The notes beneath the pieces are model-generated. The model ran no database searches and was not told where the DNA came from. It saw only the letters and a program-made list of their open reading frames with translations. Below, one piece after another: positions 16,942-26,308 of a DNA stretch of 64,000 bases. The first letter of the stretch is position 1. Every line of letters begins with the position of its first letter. Made by a program: the position numbers and the translations under genes. This stretch comes from JALZKA01 sp963754045 (GTDB lineage: Bacteria > Actinomycetota > Thermoleophilia > Solirubrobacterales > 70-9): assembly GCA_963754045.1 (NCBI GenBank), contig CAVWEN010000002.1, forward strand, positions 744,001 to 808,000. The letters run 5' to 3'.

Positions 16942-18578
16942 GCCGCGGCTCTCACGGTTGCGGGCAGCTCGGCGAGAGGTTTTTGTTCGTCCTTCGGCGG
17001 AATTAGCGCAAGTGCACGTTCGGCCATGGCTGTGATCGTCAGCGACGGGTTCACTCCCGGATTGGCGGGCACCGCTGAGCCGTCGCAGATCAGCAGGTTC
17101 TGGTAGCCGAATACGCGATGCCTCGGGTCGATCACCCCGGTGTCGGGCCCCGACCCGATCACGGCCCCGCCAAGGATGTGCGCGGTGGTGGGGATGTCGA
17201 GCAGCGATTCCGTCAAGCCACCCTGGGCAAAGCCCCCGGTCTGCTCCGCGAACCAGTCGGCGACCTGGTTGGCGACTGGAATGAAGGTGGGGTTGGGCCG
17301 TTCCGGGTCCTGCTCGGTCTGCAGCTTGACCCGTCGGCTCAGTCCGAACCAGCGTCGCTTCGGGACCAGTCTGATCGCGTTGTCGAGCGTCTGCATGATC
17401 AGCAGGATCACGGTGCGCCGTGACCAGCCAAATGGCCACAGGGTGCGCAGGAACTTGACCGGGTGCCGTGCGACCTGGCGGAGCCAGAGGACCGGACGGG
17501 TCATGCGGGTGCCCTCGCCGGTCATCAGGGTGAAGAGCGCACTCATGGAGTCGGCGCCCTTGCCGTAGGTAACGACCTCCACATGCGTGTCGGGATCCGG
17601 GTAGATGCTGGAGGTGATGGCGATCGAGTCGGAGAAGTCGCGGCTGTCATCCGGCGCCGTCATCGCCATCACCGACTCGGAGTTGGTCCGAACCAGCTCG
17701 CCGAGCCGATCCGAGAGCCTCGAGAGCGATCCGCTCTCCTTGCACTCGCGCAGCAGCTCGTTGGTGCCCAGAGCCCCCGCCGCGAGGATCACACCGCTGG
17801 CGCGATGGCTGCGGCGCTGGCGCCGCAGCAGCGCACCTGAGCGCTGGGTGATGACCTCGTAGCCCTCCGACCCGTCGCCGCCAAGCGGACGGATATCGAT
17901 CACTTCGCGCTCCGAGTGGACCCGGACGCCGAGCTTCTCCGCGAACCACAGGTAGTTCTTTCGCAGCGTGTTCTTGGCTCCATAGCGGCAGCCGATCATG
18001 CACTGGCCGCAGCGCACGCAGCCGGTCCGGGCCGGCCCCTCACCGCCGAAGTAGGGGTCGGCCACTTCCTCGCCCGAGGGGCCGAAGAAAACGCCGACTC
18101 GCGTGTTCTTCCAGGTCTCGCCAACGCCCGTCTCCTCTGCGAACTGCTGGAGCAGTTCGTCGGCGGGGCCCTTGCCCTCGTAGGTGGTGACGCCGAGCAT
18201 GTGCTCGGCCGTCTCGTAGTGGGGCGTCAGCTCCGCCGCCCAGTCCTCGGCCAGGCCATCCCACTGGGCGTGGTTGAAGAAGCTCGGGCGGGCGCGGTAC
18301 AGGGTGTTGGCGAACCCGAGGCTGCCGCCGCCGACTCCGCTGCCGGAAACGATGAACACGTCCTTGAAGACCGTCATCCGGAAGATGCCGCGCAGGCCGA
18401 TCCGCGGCATCCAGTAGTAGCGGCGAAGGTGCCATGTGGACTTCGCGAAGTCTGCATCCTCGTAGCGGCGGCCGCTCTCCAGAACGCCCACGGAATAGCC
18501 CTTTTCGGCAAGGCGCAGCGCCGAGACTGAGCCCCCGAAGCCCGACCCGATCACGAGCCAGTCGTACGAATCCTCCAC
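16938..18578 (-). CDS. GMC-type FAD oxidoreductase (cholesterol oxidase ChoD-like) with a four-cysteine cluster
   Basis: This is a 546-aa flavoprotein. The FAD-binding Rossmann motif is VIGSGFGGSVSALRLAEKG near the N-terminus, followed by VSGSGVGGGSL. The C-terminal GMC block has AHILGGAVIGSGPDTGVID and ICDGSAVPANPGVNPSLTI, containing the His and Asn region of the active site. About residue 185 lies GCVRCGQCMIGCRYGAKNTL, a C-x2-C-x2-C-x3-C array as in the mycobacterial ChoD-like branch; it resembles a 4Fe-4S motif. The substrate is probably a sterol-like or hydroxylated lipid alcohol, but this is not proven. It is the last gene of a minus-strand run, 9 bp after the lipoprotein gene. Confidence 0.88.
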
Positions 18579-18587
18579 GCCGCAAGC

Positions 18588-18980
18588 CTACTGCGGGAGG
18601 TCTCTGGTGAGGGGCGCGAACGCGGCGGCGCGAGCGTAGAGGACGTAGAGCTTGAACGACGCCGCGTAGGGCTCAGAGCAGGCGCCCTCGAAGGTCTCCA
18701 TGGCCTCCTCGTCGCTCAGCGCCGGAGCGCTCACCGCGGAGTCTTGGCGGTTGAGCTGGCCGCGGAGGTCGGCGATCGTCGCCAGCTTCTCGTCGTCGGT
18801 GCCTTCAACCCAGTCGCTGCACTGCACCCCCGAAGAGACCGAGCCTGCCTTCTCGCCGCCCAGGGCGTCGGCCGCCGCCTCGTCGCCCGCGGCCTCGTTG
18901 CCACAGCCTGCGTGGAAGAGTGCCAGGCCGACCAGCAGGGAGGTAGCTAGCCCCCGGATCGTTCCGCTACCGGGTTGCAC
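18588..18980 (-). CDS. Small secreted lipoprotein of unknown function
   Basis: The GTG at 18980 overlaps the stop of the upstream beta-helix gene and gives 130 aa with a lipoprotein signal (LLVGLALFHAGC, Cys at about 28). The frame is open further upstream inside that gene, but the lipobox position supports this start. The mature part is acidic, with three more cysteines (VQCSDWVEG and FEGACSEPYA among them) and the pattern DDEKLATIADLRGQ. It resembles small actinobacterial surface lipoproteins without known role. It is probably co-transcribed with the beta-helix and GMC genes. Confidence 0.7.
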   Translation of the reverse strand: MQPGSGTIRGLATSLLVGLALFHAGCGNEAAGDEAAADALGGEKAGSVSSGVQCSDWVEGTDDEKLATIADLRGQLNRQDSAVSAPALSDEEAMETFEGACSEPYAASFKLYVLYARAAAFAPLTRDLPQ

Positions 18981-21120
18981 CGCTCTCGAGGATCTCCTCG
19001 AGCCTGTCTGCGATCGCGCGGCCCATCGGGGAGCGCGCCGCCGCCCGATGGCGGGCATCGAGCTCACGTGCCTGCGCCCGAGCCTGTGAGGTGCCCGGCC
19101 GGGCGGGCATGTCAAACCAGTAGCAGTTGCCGAGGCCCGGATCGCCGGTGGGGTCGCTCTTGCTCCACATCGAGCAGTCGAGCAGAGCGGCCTCCTTCTG
19201 CGAGTCGCCGTTCCCGACGCTGAGCGCCGGGTTGGTGCCGTTCGCACAGTCGGGGAGCACGTTCGGTGGAGTGCCGCCGGTACCGGCGCCTTGGCTCGTG
19301 ATGCTGCCGGCGGTGCCGTCGGGTCCCTCGTTGCCGTACCAGCAGTTGCCGTCGTTCAGCGGGAACTCGTCCCACCAGAAATCGACGCCGTTGGGCAGGG
19401 TCTCTGGACTGCCGCCGAGCGCGGTCTTGTTGCCGAACTTGCCCAGTCCTGGGTGCTTGCTAAATCCGGGCGGGACCTGACCCATCTTGTTGTTGAAGTA
19501 GCGGTTGTCGCATGAGGTCGAGCCCGTCAGATCCGGTAGCGCCGCTTCGCAGTGGAAAGCGGAGTCGACGTTGCCGTCGGGGTCGCCGGCCACGGCGTCC
19601 GGCACCGACGCCAGCAACGCGCCGTGGCGCCAGTTGTCAAAGATCCAGTTGTCGTGGACGCGGCCGTCGTTCATGCCGGGCCAGACGATCGCGGTGCCAA
19701 TCGGCATCGGGACCAGCGGCTTGACGGGCGGATCCTCGATGTAGAGGTTGAGGTTGTTCGAGTAGATGTAGTTGTTGTCGATCTGCATCCCGTCCGCCGG
19801 GTAGCCGGGGTGCCCGGGCGCTGAGAGGGTGTCGGAGGAGATTCCGTTCGTGTTCCCGTAGATGTGATTGCGCGTCATCCGGACGGAGTTGCCCATCGAG
19901 CCGGAGTAGGCCAGCGTCGATCCGTGCAGGTCGCAGCGGCGAACGGTCGTGTTGATGCGCTGGTCGGGATAGAAGCTCTCGTCGCGGAACTCGCCCGTCT
20001 GCGGCGAGGCGCCAGGGTAGACCACCGCGTCGCCCGAGCCGTAGCCGTCGCAGTTCTGGATCATGTTGTGGTCGGTCGTGAAGCTGAGGTGGCCGTAGTC
20101 GGCGGCCCAGAAGAACTTGACCTTGTCGAGCAGGACCCCGTCGGTCTCCTCGGTGTAGAAGCCGTGCTCGAGCGCGCCGCGCATCGTGAAGTTGCGCCCG
20201 ACGAAGCCATCGGAGCGATCGGTGCGAAGCACGACGTGCTTCGCGTAGCAGGGGCTGATGCCGGTGTCGCGGTCGGCCGAGCAGTCGTCGACGTTCTTGC
20301 CGGGCTCGGCGCCAAACTGCCTGGCCTTGCCCGCGTAGCGCTTGCCGGCGTCGAGGATCACGTCCTCGGCCTTCACACCCGAGCCCTCGATCTGCAGGTT
20401 GCAGCGCACGCAGCGCCCCAGTTCCTGCTCAGGAATTCCGTGGCGGTCGGGCTCGGGGCTGGCAAGTGGGTCGCCCTTGGTCGCCCGTCCCTGGACGTAG
20501 ACCAGGTTCTGGTCGTTGGGACAGGTCGCCTGGTACTCGTAGCTGGGAGTGTTCGCCGGCGCGTTGGCGTCGGAGGCCTCCTCGTCCTGCTGGAGCAGTG
20601 ACGGGTTGCAGCGCGGATCGTTGGTCGGCGCCTTTCGTGACTTGGGCTCGGTGTATCGACCGGGCATGATCACGACCCGGTCGTTGTTGCGGGAGCGGTT
20701 GACGGCTTTCTGGATCGAGCTGAACCGGCACTTGCGCGCCAGGGCCCGGTTCGCCCTGATCATCTTCCGGGCCTTGTTTGCCGAGTAGCGAATCTTCGGC
20801 TGGCTGGGCCGGATCCGGAACCCCCGCTTGGTCGCGCTGCGCACGGAGCGCTTCAGCAGCGCCAGCGACTTGCGGCCGCCCGCGCCCTGGCAAACGACCC
20901 GCACCCTTCCCGGCCCCCTACCGGTGAGCGCCGATCCGAAGGAGCGCGCGCTCGGAACCTTGCCGCCCGCTGCCGGCGTGACCGAGGTATCGGGCGTGGG
21001 GTCGGGCCAGTACGAGGGCCGCTCGAGGTGCGCAAAGGCGAGCGCCGGTAGGGCGAGCGCCGAGAGGGCGGCGCTCGCGATGAGCAGGGGCAGGCGGCGG
21101 CGCGAAGGGGCAGTTTGCAT
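18967..21120 (-). CDS. Secreted right-handed beta-helix repeat protein
   Basis: This is a 717-aa exported protein with a signal peptide (about 1-29, LPALAFAH). A basic region runs to about residue 150 and contains SSIQKAVNRSRNNDRVVIMPG, the usual opening of pectate-lyase-like beta-helices. The helix follows (about 150-600), with repeated short strands such as NFTMRGALEHGFYTEETDGV, MIQNCDGYGSGDAVVYPG and RMTRNHIYGNTNGISSD. Asn/Gly-rich turns and several cysteines suggest disulfides. No lyase catalytic motif can be picked out, so carbohydrate binding or cleavage is open. The C-terminal region is rich in Arg/Ala. First gene of a three-gene run. Confidence 0.82.
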   Translation of the reverse strand: MQTAPSRRRLPLLIASAALSALALPALAFAHLERPSYWPDPTPDTSVTPAAGGKVPSARSFGSALTGRGPGRVRVVCQGAGGRKSLALLKRSVRSATKRGFRIRPSQPKIRYSANKARKMIRANRALARKCRFSSIQKAVNRSRNNDRVVIMPGRYTEPKSRKAPTNDPRCNPSLLQQDEEASDANAPANTPSYEYQATCPNDQNLVYVQGRATKGDPLASPEPDRHGIPEQELGRCVRCNLQIEGSGVKAEDVILDAGKRYAGKARQFGAEPGKNVDDCSADRDTGISPCYAKHVVLRTDRSDGFVGRNFTMRGALEHGFYTEETDGVLLDKVKFFWAADYGHLSFTTDHNMIQNCDGYGSGDAVVYPGASPQTGEFRDESFYPDQRINTTVRRCDLHGSTLAYSGSMGNSVRMTRNHIYGNTNGISSDTLSAPGHPGYPADGMQIDNNYIYSNNLNLYIEDPPVKPLVPMPIGTAIVWPGMNDGRVHDNWIFDNWRHGALLASVPDAVAGDPDGNVDSAFHCEAALPDLTGSTSCDNRYFNNKMGQVPPGFSKHPGLGKFGNKTALGGSPETLPNGVDFWWDEFPLNDGNCWYGNEGPDGTAGSITSQGAGTGGTPPNVLPDCANGTNPALSVGNGDSQKEAALLDCSMWSKSDPTGDPGLGNCYWFDMPARPGTSQARAQARELDARHRAAARSPMGRAIADRLEEILESGATR

Positions 21121-21260
21121 CCCGCGCGACGATAACAGCGCGCTCGCCCGATCGCGCCGGTTGGCGCCCCCGGGAAGCCCGCCCGGTGATGCTTAACGCC
21201 AACTCAAAGAAGGGGCGGCGAAATCCGCGTCGTAGAGCCATTTACGGGCCTGGTTCCACT

Positions 21261-21290
21261 TTGACACCCCTCCGCGGCGGCTGGTAGCTT
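21261..21290 (+). promoter_or_regulatory. Predicted promoter of the mce operon
   Basis: A perfect TTGACA (21261-21266) is followed after 18 bp by TAGCTT (21285-21290). It lies about 75 bp before the TTG start of the first MCE gene, in the 244-bp gap after the divergent beta-helix gene. The rest of the gap shows nothing else I recognise. Confidence 0.5.
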
Positions 21291-21364
21291 CGCTGGGTGT
21301 GTGTTCGGGTAGGCCGTTCACGCCGCTAGGGGATGCGAGAGATCAAGATTTATAGGAAGCCTGT

Positions 21365-22813
21365 TTGAGAGGTTCGGCGGCGATTGGCCGGATCGCAGCG
21401 ATCGTCGCGCTGGCCGTGGCGGTCGTCGCTGTCGTGATGCTCTTTTCGGGCGGCGACGAGGAGTACGAGGTTACGGGCGAGTTCACGAACGCCTCGCAGC
21501 TGGTGCCCGGCAACGAGGTCGTCGTCGGCGGTCTCGCCGCCGGCTCGGTCAAGTCGATCGAGCTCGGCGACTCCGGCCAGGCCCTGGTCACCTTCACCGT
21601 CGACGAGCAGTTCGCCCCGCTGGCCCGGGGCACGACCGCGACCGTGCGCCAGGGCTCGTTGTCCTCGATCGCCGGCCGCCGGCTCCAGCTCACCCTGCCG
21701 CCCGAGGGCACGGCCGGCGAGGAGATCCCCTCCGGCGGGCTCCTGGACCAGTCCGAGACCGTCTCCGCGGTCGACCTCGACGAGGTCTTCAACACCCTCG
21801 ACACCGAGACCGTCGACGACTTTAAGCGCGTGATCCTCGGCTTTCGCGACTCCTATGAGGGCGTCGCCAAGCAGGCCAACAAGGGCCTTCGTTACGCCAA
21901 CCCGTTCCTCAGCTCCTCACGGAGGGTCTTCGGCGAGCTGACCCGCGACACCCGCGCTTTCGAACAGCTGCTCGTCGATACCGCCTCGCTCTCCGGCGCC
22001 CTGGCCGCGCGCGAGGCGGACATCTCCCAGCTCGTCGGAAATGCCAACCGGACCATGACCGCGATTGGCAACCGCCGAGCCGATCTGACCGAGGCGATCC
22101 TGCGCCTGCCCAGCTTCATGCGCCAGGCCAACACCACCTTCGTCAACCTGCGCGCCTCGCTCGATGATCTCGACCCGCTGGTCTCGGCCTCGATTCCGGT
22201 CGCCCAGCGCCTCGGCCCCTTCTTCGCGATCTTCCGACAGGCTGCCGCCGACGCGGTGCCGACGATTCGCGATCTCGACGCGATCGTCCGTCGCCCGGGC
22301 AAGGGCAACGACCTCGTCGAGCTGACCCGCGCGGGCGTGCCCCTGGCCAGGGTTGGGGTTGGCTCGGGCGCTCCTGACTGCGGCTCGGACCCCAACGTGG
22401 ACTTCGCCTCCGCCGCGGACGACGACTTCACCCAGGGCAGCCTCGGTGAGGCGGCATGCGCGCTTCGCAACGGCCTGCCGCAGCTCTCGAGCCTGCGCGC
22501 CTACACGCCTGAGCTGCTCGGTTGGTTCGACGGCTTTTCCAAGCCCGGCCTCACCGATGCCAGCGGCGGCATCGGGCGCGTGGCGGCGACCTTCAACACC
22601 TTCACGATCTCCCCCGGCGGCTTGCCGGACCTGTTTTCGCCGATCCCGCTCAGTCAGCTCTTCGACAACAACCCCGCAACGCCGTCCATCGATACCGGCA
22701 ACGACGCCCGCTGCCCTGGCGCGCTTGAGCGCGACCCCGGCGACGGTTCGACCCCGTTCACCGATGGCGGCCAGCTCAATTGCAACCCGAACGACATCCC
22801 GGTGGGCGGTTGA
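21365..22813 (+). CDS. MCE family protein, first of six
   Basis: MCE (MlaD-domain) proteins form hexameric rings and tubes that carry lipids across the cell envelope. This 482-aa member has one N-terminal membrane helix (about 8-28) and an MlaD domain (about 33-112: YEVTGEFTNASQLVPG, then VVVGGLAAGSVKSIEL). A long helical region follows with heptad-like repeats, and a Cys-containing, Pro/Gly-rich C-terminal region. The TTG start at 21365 has GGAAG 5 nt upstream. The gene is followed within 1 bp by the second MCE gene. No permease or ATPase gene precedes it. Confidence 0.92.
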   Translation: MRGSAAIGRIAAIVALAVAVVAVVMLFSGGDEEYEVTGEFTNASQLVPGNEVVVGGLAAGSVKSIELGDSGQALVTFTVDEQFAPLARGTTATVRQGSLSSIAGRRLQLTLPPEGTAGEEIPSGGLLDQSETVSAVDLDEVFNTLDTETVDDFKRVILGFRDSYEGVAKQANKGLRYANPFLSSSRRVFGELTRDTRAFEQLLVDTASLSGALAAREADISQLVGNANRTMTAIGNRRADLTEAILRLPSFMRQANTTFVNLRASLDDLDPLVSASIPVAQRLGPFFAIFRQAAADAVPTIRDLDAIVRRPGKGNDLVELTRAGVPLARVGVGSGAPDCGSDPNVDFASAADDDFTQGSLGEAACALRNGLPQLSSLRAYTPELLGWFDGFSKPGLTDASGGIGRVAATFNTFTISPGGLPDLFSPIPLSQLFDNNPATPSIDTGNDARCPGALERDPGDGSTPFTDGGQLNCNPNDIPVGG

Positions 22814-22814
22814 C

Positions 22815-24611
22815 ATGAGGCGGATCGCGACATTCCTGGCGCTGATCGGTTCGACCGCGGCAATTCTCGCGACCACGGCGGCGGGTGACGACGCCCATAC
22901 CTACAAGCTGGTGATCTTCAACGCCTTCGGTCTGGTCGAGGGCTCTGAGATCAAGATCGCGAACGTTCCCGCCGGCACGGTGACCGACCTCGCGATCAAC
23001 GAGGACAAGCAGGCTGTGCTCACGGTTGAGCTGGTCGGCCCGCAGTCGGTACTCGGGTCCGACAGCGAATGCAGCGCGGAGCCGCAGTCACTGATCGCCG
23101 AGTATTTCGTCAATTGCCAGCCCGCCGGCCCGCCGCTCGCCGAGAGCGCCACGCTCGCCAAGCCCGTCGCGCAGACGGTTCAAAACGATTTGGTCTTCAA
23201 CACGTTGCGAATGCCGTTCAAGCAGCGCTTCCAACTCCTGATCAACGAGTTCGGGACTGCGCTGGCCGGAAACCCTGAGAATCTGAACGCCGCGATTGAG
23301 GCTGGTGCTCCGGCGCTGGTCGATCTGCACAAGGCCCTGCGCCTGCTTGCAAACCAGAACAAGACCATCGCCCAATTGAACGTTGACTCGGACGAGATCA
23401 TCGGTGACCTCGCCGCCCGTACCGGTGACGTTGTCGACTTCGTCGAGACCGCAGGCGACGCAGCGGCCGCGTCCGCCGAGCGCCGCGACGATCTCTCGAC
23501 CGACTTCGACCTGCTCGACGACGCCCTGGTCGAGCTCGAGCCCACGATGGTCGAGCTGGCGAGGGTCGCGCGCGAGTCGACGCCGCTGCTTGCCGACCTG
23601 CGCCGCTCGGCGCCGCAGCTGAACACGCTCGCGCTCAACACTCCCGACTTCGCCAACGCCACGGAGCGTTCGCTGGTTGCCCTCGGCCGCGCCTCCAAGC
23701 CGGGCCGGAAGGCCCTGGCGCGTGGCCGCGACGAGCTGAAGGCACTGGCCGACGCCGGCGTCGGCGCCCCCCGGGTCGCTGAGCTGGTCGCGGATCTGCT
23801 CTCCGACATCTCCGATCAGCGCCGCTCGGTCGAGGAAGACAGGCGCGCCGAGCGCACCTGTGACGACGCGACCCGTCCGTGCTACTCGACCGGACGCACC
23901 GACGCCGACCACTCCTCCGGCCGGGTTGGTTACACCGGCATGGAGGGCATCCTCAACTACTTCTACTACCAGGCGGGTTCGCTCAACCAGTTCGACGCGC
24001 AGGGCCACCTGCTGCACTTCAGCTTCTACGACATCTTTGAGGGTCCCTGCGGTGCCTTCAACCCGGACCCGGGCGCCGTTCCGGCCGAGGGCGGCGGTAC
24101 CACCACGAACTTGCTCGACGCCGAGAACTGCGTCGGCTGGCTCGGCAACCAGCAGCCCGGCATCAACGAGGACCAGTCGAACGATCCCGACCTTCGCTTT
24201 GGGCGCTATGACGGTTCCGTCTGCCCGGACGGCTCGACTCACCTGGACATCTGCGACCCGAACCTCCCGGCCGAGTTTTCCGCCCAGGCCACCCAGACTC
24301 GCGCCGGGGCCCGCGCCGCCGCGGGTGCCGCGCCACCGGCCGAGGGACAGGGTTCGGGTGAGGGTGCCGGCCCACAGCTGCCAGGCCTTCCGCCGGGACT
24401 GCCCGCCGATCCCGATGACGTCCGCGACCAGATCCAGGACCTCCTCGACGTTCCTGGCGCTTCGGCCAACGGTCTGCTCGGCAGTGGTCGCAACGACAGG
24501 CGTGGCAAGGGTGGTCGCAGGGACGGTGGCGGTCGCAACGGTGGTGGCGACCCGACGGTGGGAGCCGACCAGGCGGCAGAAGACCTACTCGACTTCCTCT
24601 TTGGATCATGA
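22815..24611 (+). CDS. MCE family protein, second of six
   Basis: This is a 598-aa MCE protein starting at the ATG at 22815, one base after the stop of the previous gene; the longer open frame back to 22353 overlaps that gene and is a shadow. A signal/membrane segment (about 3-25) precedes the MlaD domain (about 33-110; YKLVIFNAFGLVEGSEIKIA, then VPAGTVTDLAINEDKQ), followed by a long helical region. The domain holds two cysteines and an acidic insertion. The C-terminus ends in a low-complexity Gly/Arg/Asp stretch (about 550-585), unlike its neighbours. The stop overlaps the next start (ATGA). Confidence 0.9.
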   Translation: MRRIATFLALIGSTAAILATTAAGDDAHTYKLVIFNAFGLVEGSEIKIANVPAGTVTDLAINEDKQAVLTVELVGPQSVLGSDSECSAEPQSLIAEYFVNCQPAGPPLAESATLAKPVAQTVQNDLVFNTLRMPFKQRFQLLINEFGTALAGNPENLNAAIEAGAPALVDLHKALRLLANQNKTIAQLNVDSDEIIGDLAARTGDVVDFVETAGDAAAASAERRDDLSTDFDLLDDALVELEPTMVELARVARESTPLLADLRRSAPQLNTLALNTPDFANATERSLVALGRASKPGRKALARGRDELKALADAGVGAPRVAELVADLLSDISDQRRSVEEDRRAERTCDDATRPCYSTGRTDADHSSGRVGYTGMEGILNYFYYQAGSLNQFDAQGHLLHFSFYDIFEGPCGAFNPDPGAVPAEGGGTTTNLLDAENCVGWLGNQQPGINEDQSNDPDLRFGRYDGSVCPDGSTHLDICDPNLPAEFSAQATQTRAGARAAAGAAPPAEGQGSGEGAGPQLPGLPPGLPADPDDVRDQIQDLLDVPGASANGLLGSGRNDRRGKGGRRDGGGRNGGGDPTVGADQAAEDLLDFLFGS

Positions 24612-26308
24612 GACGACGTAGCCCGATAGCAGCGCTCGCAGCCTCCCCGACGATGGTCGGGGCGATCACGACGCTGATCGTGATCGTCGCCGTGTTTCTC
24701 GCATACAACGCGAACAACGGTTTGCCGTTCGTGCCCGTCTATCGCGTCTCGGTCGAAGTCCCCGACGCGGCTCGCCTCGGAAACAACAACGAGATCCGGA
24801 TCGGCGGCTCCCGGGTGGGCGTGGTCGAGTCGATCGAGCCGATCGCGCTCTCCGAGCAGACGCAAACCGCGCAGACAACGGGCGAGGAGCCGGCCGCGCC
24901 GGCAGCCGCGAACGTCGCACCGGTGGGCGCCCGGCTGAACCTGAAGCTCGACAAGACGGCTCAGCCGTTGCCGAAGGACTCGGTCTTCCGCGTCCGCTAC
25001 CGCTCCTCGTTCGGCCTGAAGTACCTGGAGATCGTCCGCGGCGTGGGCGACGATGCTCCCGAGGGCTTCGTCTTCGATGGCAACAACGACGCCCCGCCCG
25101 GGACCGACTTCGTCTCCTGCAAGTCGCCGGTCGGCGCCGAAGGTTCGGCGGAATCGCTGCCGTCGGAGGCGCAGGACGGCTGCTTCCAGTCGCAGACGGA
25201 GTTCGACGCGATCTCCAACACCTTCGACGCGAAGACGCGCGAGGCCGGTCGCCGCAACCTCGTCGGCTTCGGTAACGCATTCGCCGGGCGCGGAATGTCG
25301 CTAAACGATGCGATCGAGGGTCTGAACCCGCTCTTCACCAACCTGCGCCCCGTCTCGCGGTTGCTCGCCGACCCCGACACGGGTCTACGCCGTTTCTTCG
25401 CCGAGTTGGCGGACACGGCTCGCATCGTCGCTCCGGTCTCCGAGCAACAGGCACAGTTCTTCGCCAACGCCGCGGTTGCCTTCGCGGCGCTCTCCCGCGA
25501 TCCCCTGGCCCTTCAGGAGACGATCTCCGAGGGCCCGGAGACACTGCGCACATTGATCGACACGCTGCCGCGCCAGCGCATCTTCCTCGCCGAGTTCGCC
25601 GAGCTCGCCAGCCGGTTGCGACCCGGCGTTCGGGACCTCCAGGTCGCCCTGCCCAGCCTAAACAGCGCGATCCGCGTCGGCACGCCGGTCCTGAACCGCA
25701 GCGTGCGAGCCGCGCGGGACCTGCGAGGCGTCTTCATCGAGCTGCGCCGCCTGATCGACCAGCCGACGACGAAGCTCTCACTGGTCCGTCTGCGCGAGAC
25801 GTTCGACGAGGCCAATCCGCTGCTTGAATGGGTTGTCCCCGCTCAGACGGTCTGCAACTACTTCAACTACTGGTTCACCTACCTGCCCGAGTCGCTCTCA
25901 GACCGCGATCAGGTTGGCTTCAACTTCCGCCAGACGCTCGTCAACGCTCCCAATGCCGAGTTCGGAGACAATCCGGTCAACGCGTACGCGGGCAACAACG
26001 CTTCGGCAATCTCGGGCCCGTTGCCGAACCCGCTTCAGACCGGTGTGTTCAAGCCGAAGGAACTGCCGATCCTTCACGGCAACCCCTACGCGCCGACCGG
26101 TCAGGACGGCGACGACTGCCAGCCCGGGCAGACCGGCTACATCCTCGGAACCGGGCCCGGCCTGTCGGTTCCGAGCCAGCCCGCCAGCAACCCGGCGGTA
26201 GGCGTCTCTGACATTCCCGGCTCGCGCGGCGTCACCGACCTCTACTTCAACTCCGACGGGGCGCGCGTGCTTCGCGACACCCGTGTCAACTCGAGGCAGC
26301 CGGACTGA
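24608..26308 (+). CDS. MCE family protein, third of six
   Basis: This is a 566-aa MCE protein with an N-terminal membrane helix (about 16-38, TTLIVIVAVFLAYNA). Its MlaD domain (about 41-150; YRVSVEVPDAARLGNNNEIR, IGGSRVGVVESIEP) is interrupted by a Glu/Ala/Pro-rich loop near residues 82-105. A long helical region follows, then a C-terminal domain with CNYFNYWFTYLPESL, a motif seen in actinobacterial Mce proteins. The ATG overlaps the preceding stop by 4 nt and its own stop overlaps the following ATG, consistent with coupled translation of a hetero-oligomer. Confidence 0.92.
   Translation: MRRRSPIAALAASPTMVGAITTLIVIVAVFLAYNANNGLPFVPVYRVSVEVPDAARLGNNNEIRIGGSRVGVVESIEPIALSEQTQTAQTTGEEPAAPAAANVAPVGARLNLKLDKTAQPLPKDSVFRVRYRSSFGLKYLEIVRGVGDDAPEGFVFDGNNDAPPGTDFVSCKSPVGAEGSAESLPSEAQDGCFQSQTEFDAISNTFDAKTREAGRRNLVGFGNAFAGRGMSLNDAIEGLNPLFTNLRPVSRLLADPDTGLRRFFAELADTARIVAPVSEQQAQFFANAAVAFAALSRDPLALQETISEGPETLRTLIDTLPRQRIFLAEFAELASRLRPGVRDLQVALPSLNSAIRVGTPVLNRSVRAARDLRGVFIELRRLIDQPTTKLSLVRLRETFDEANPLLEWVVPAQTVCNYFNYWFTYLPESLSDRDQVGFNFRQTLVNAPNAEFGDNPVNAYAGNNASAISGPLPNPLQTGVFKPKELPILHGNPYAPTGQDGDDCQPGQTGYILGTGPGLSVPSQPASNPAVGVSDIPGSRGVTDLYFNSDGARVLRDTRVNSRQPD

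Noticed and set aside
19864..20601. 245-aa plus-strand frame
   Set aside because: Antisense to the beta-helix gene, whose signal peptide and repeats are clear.
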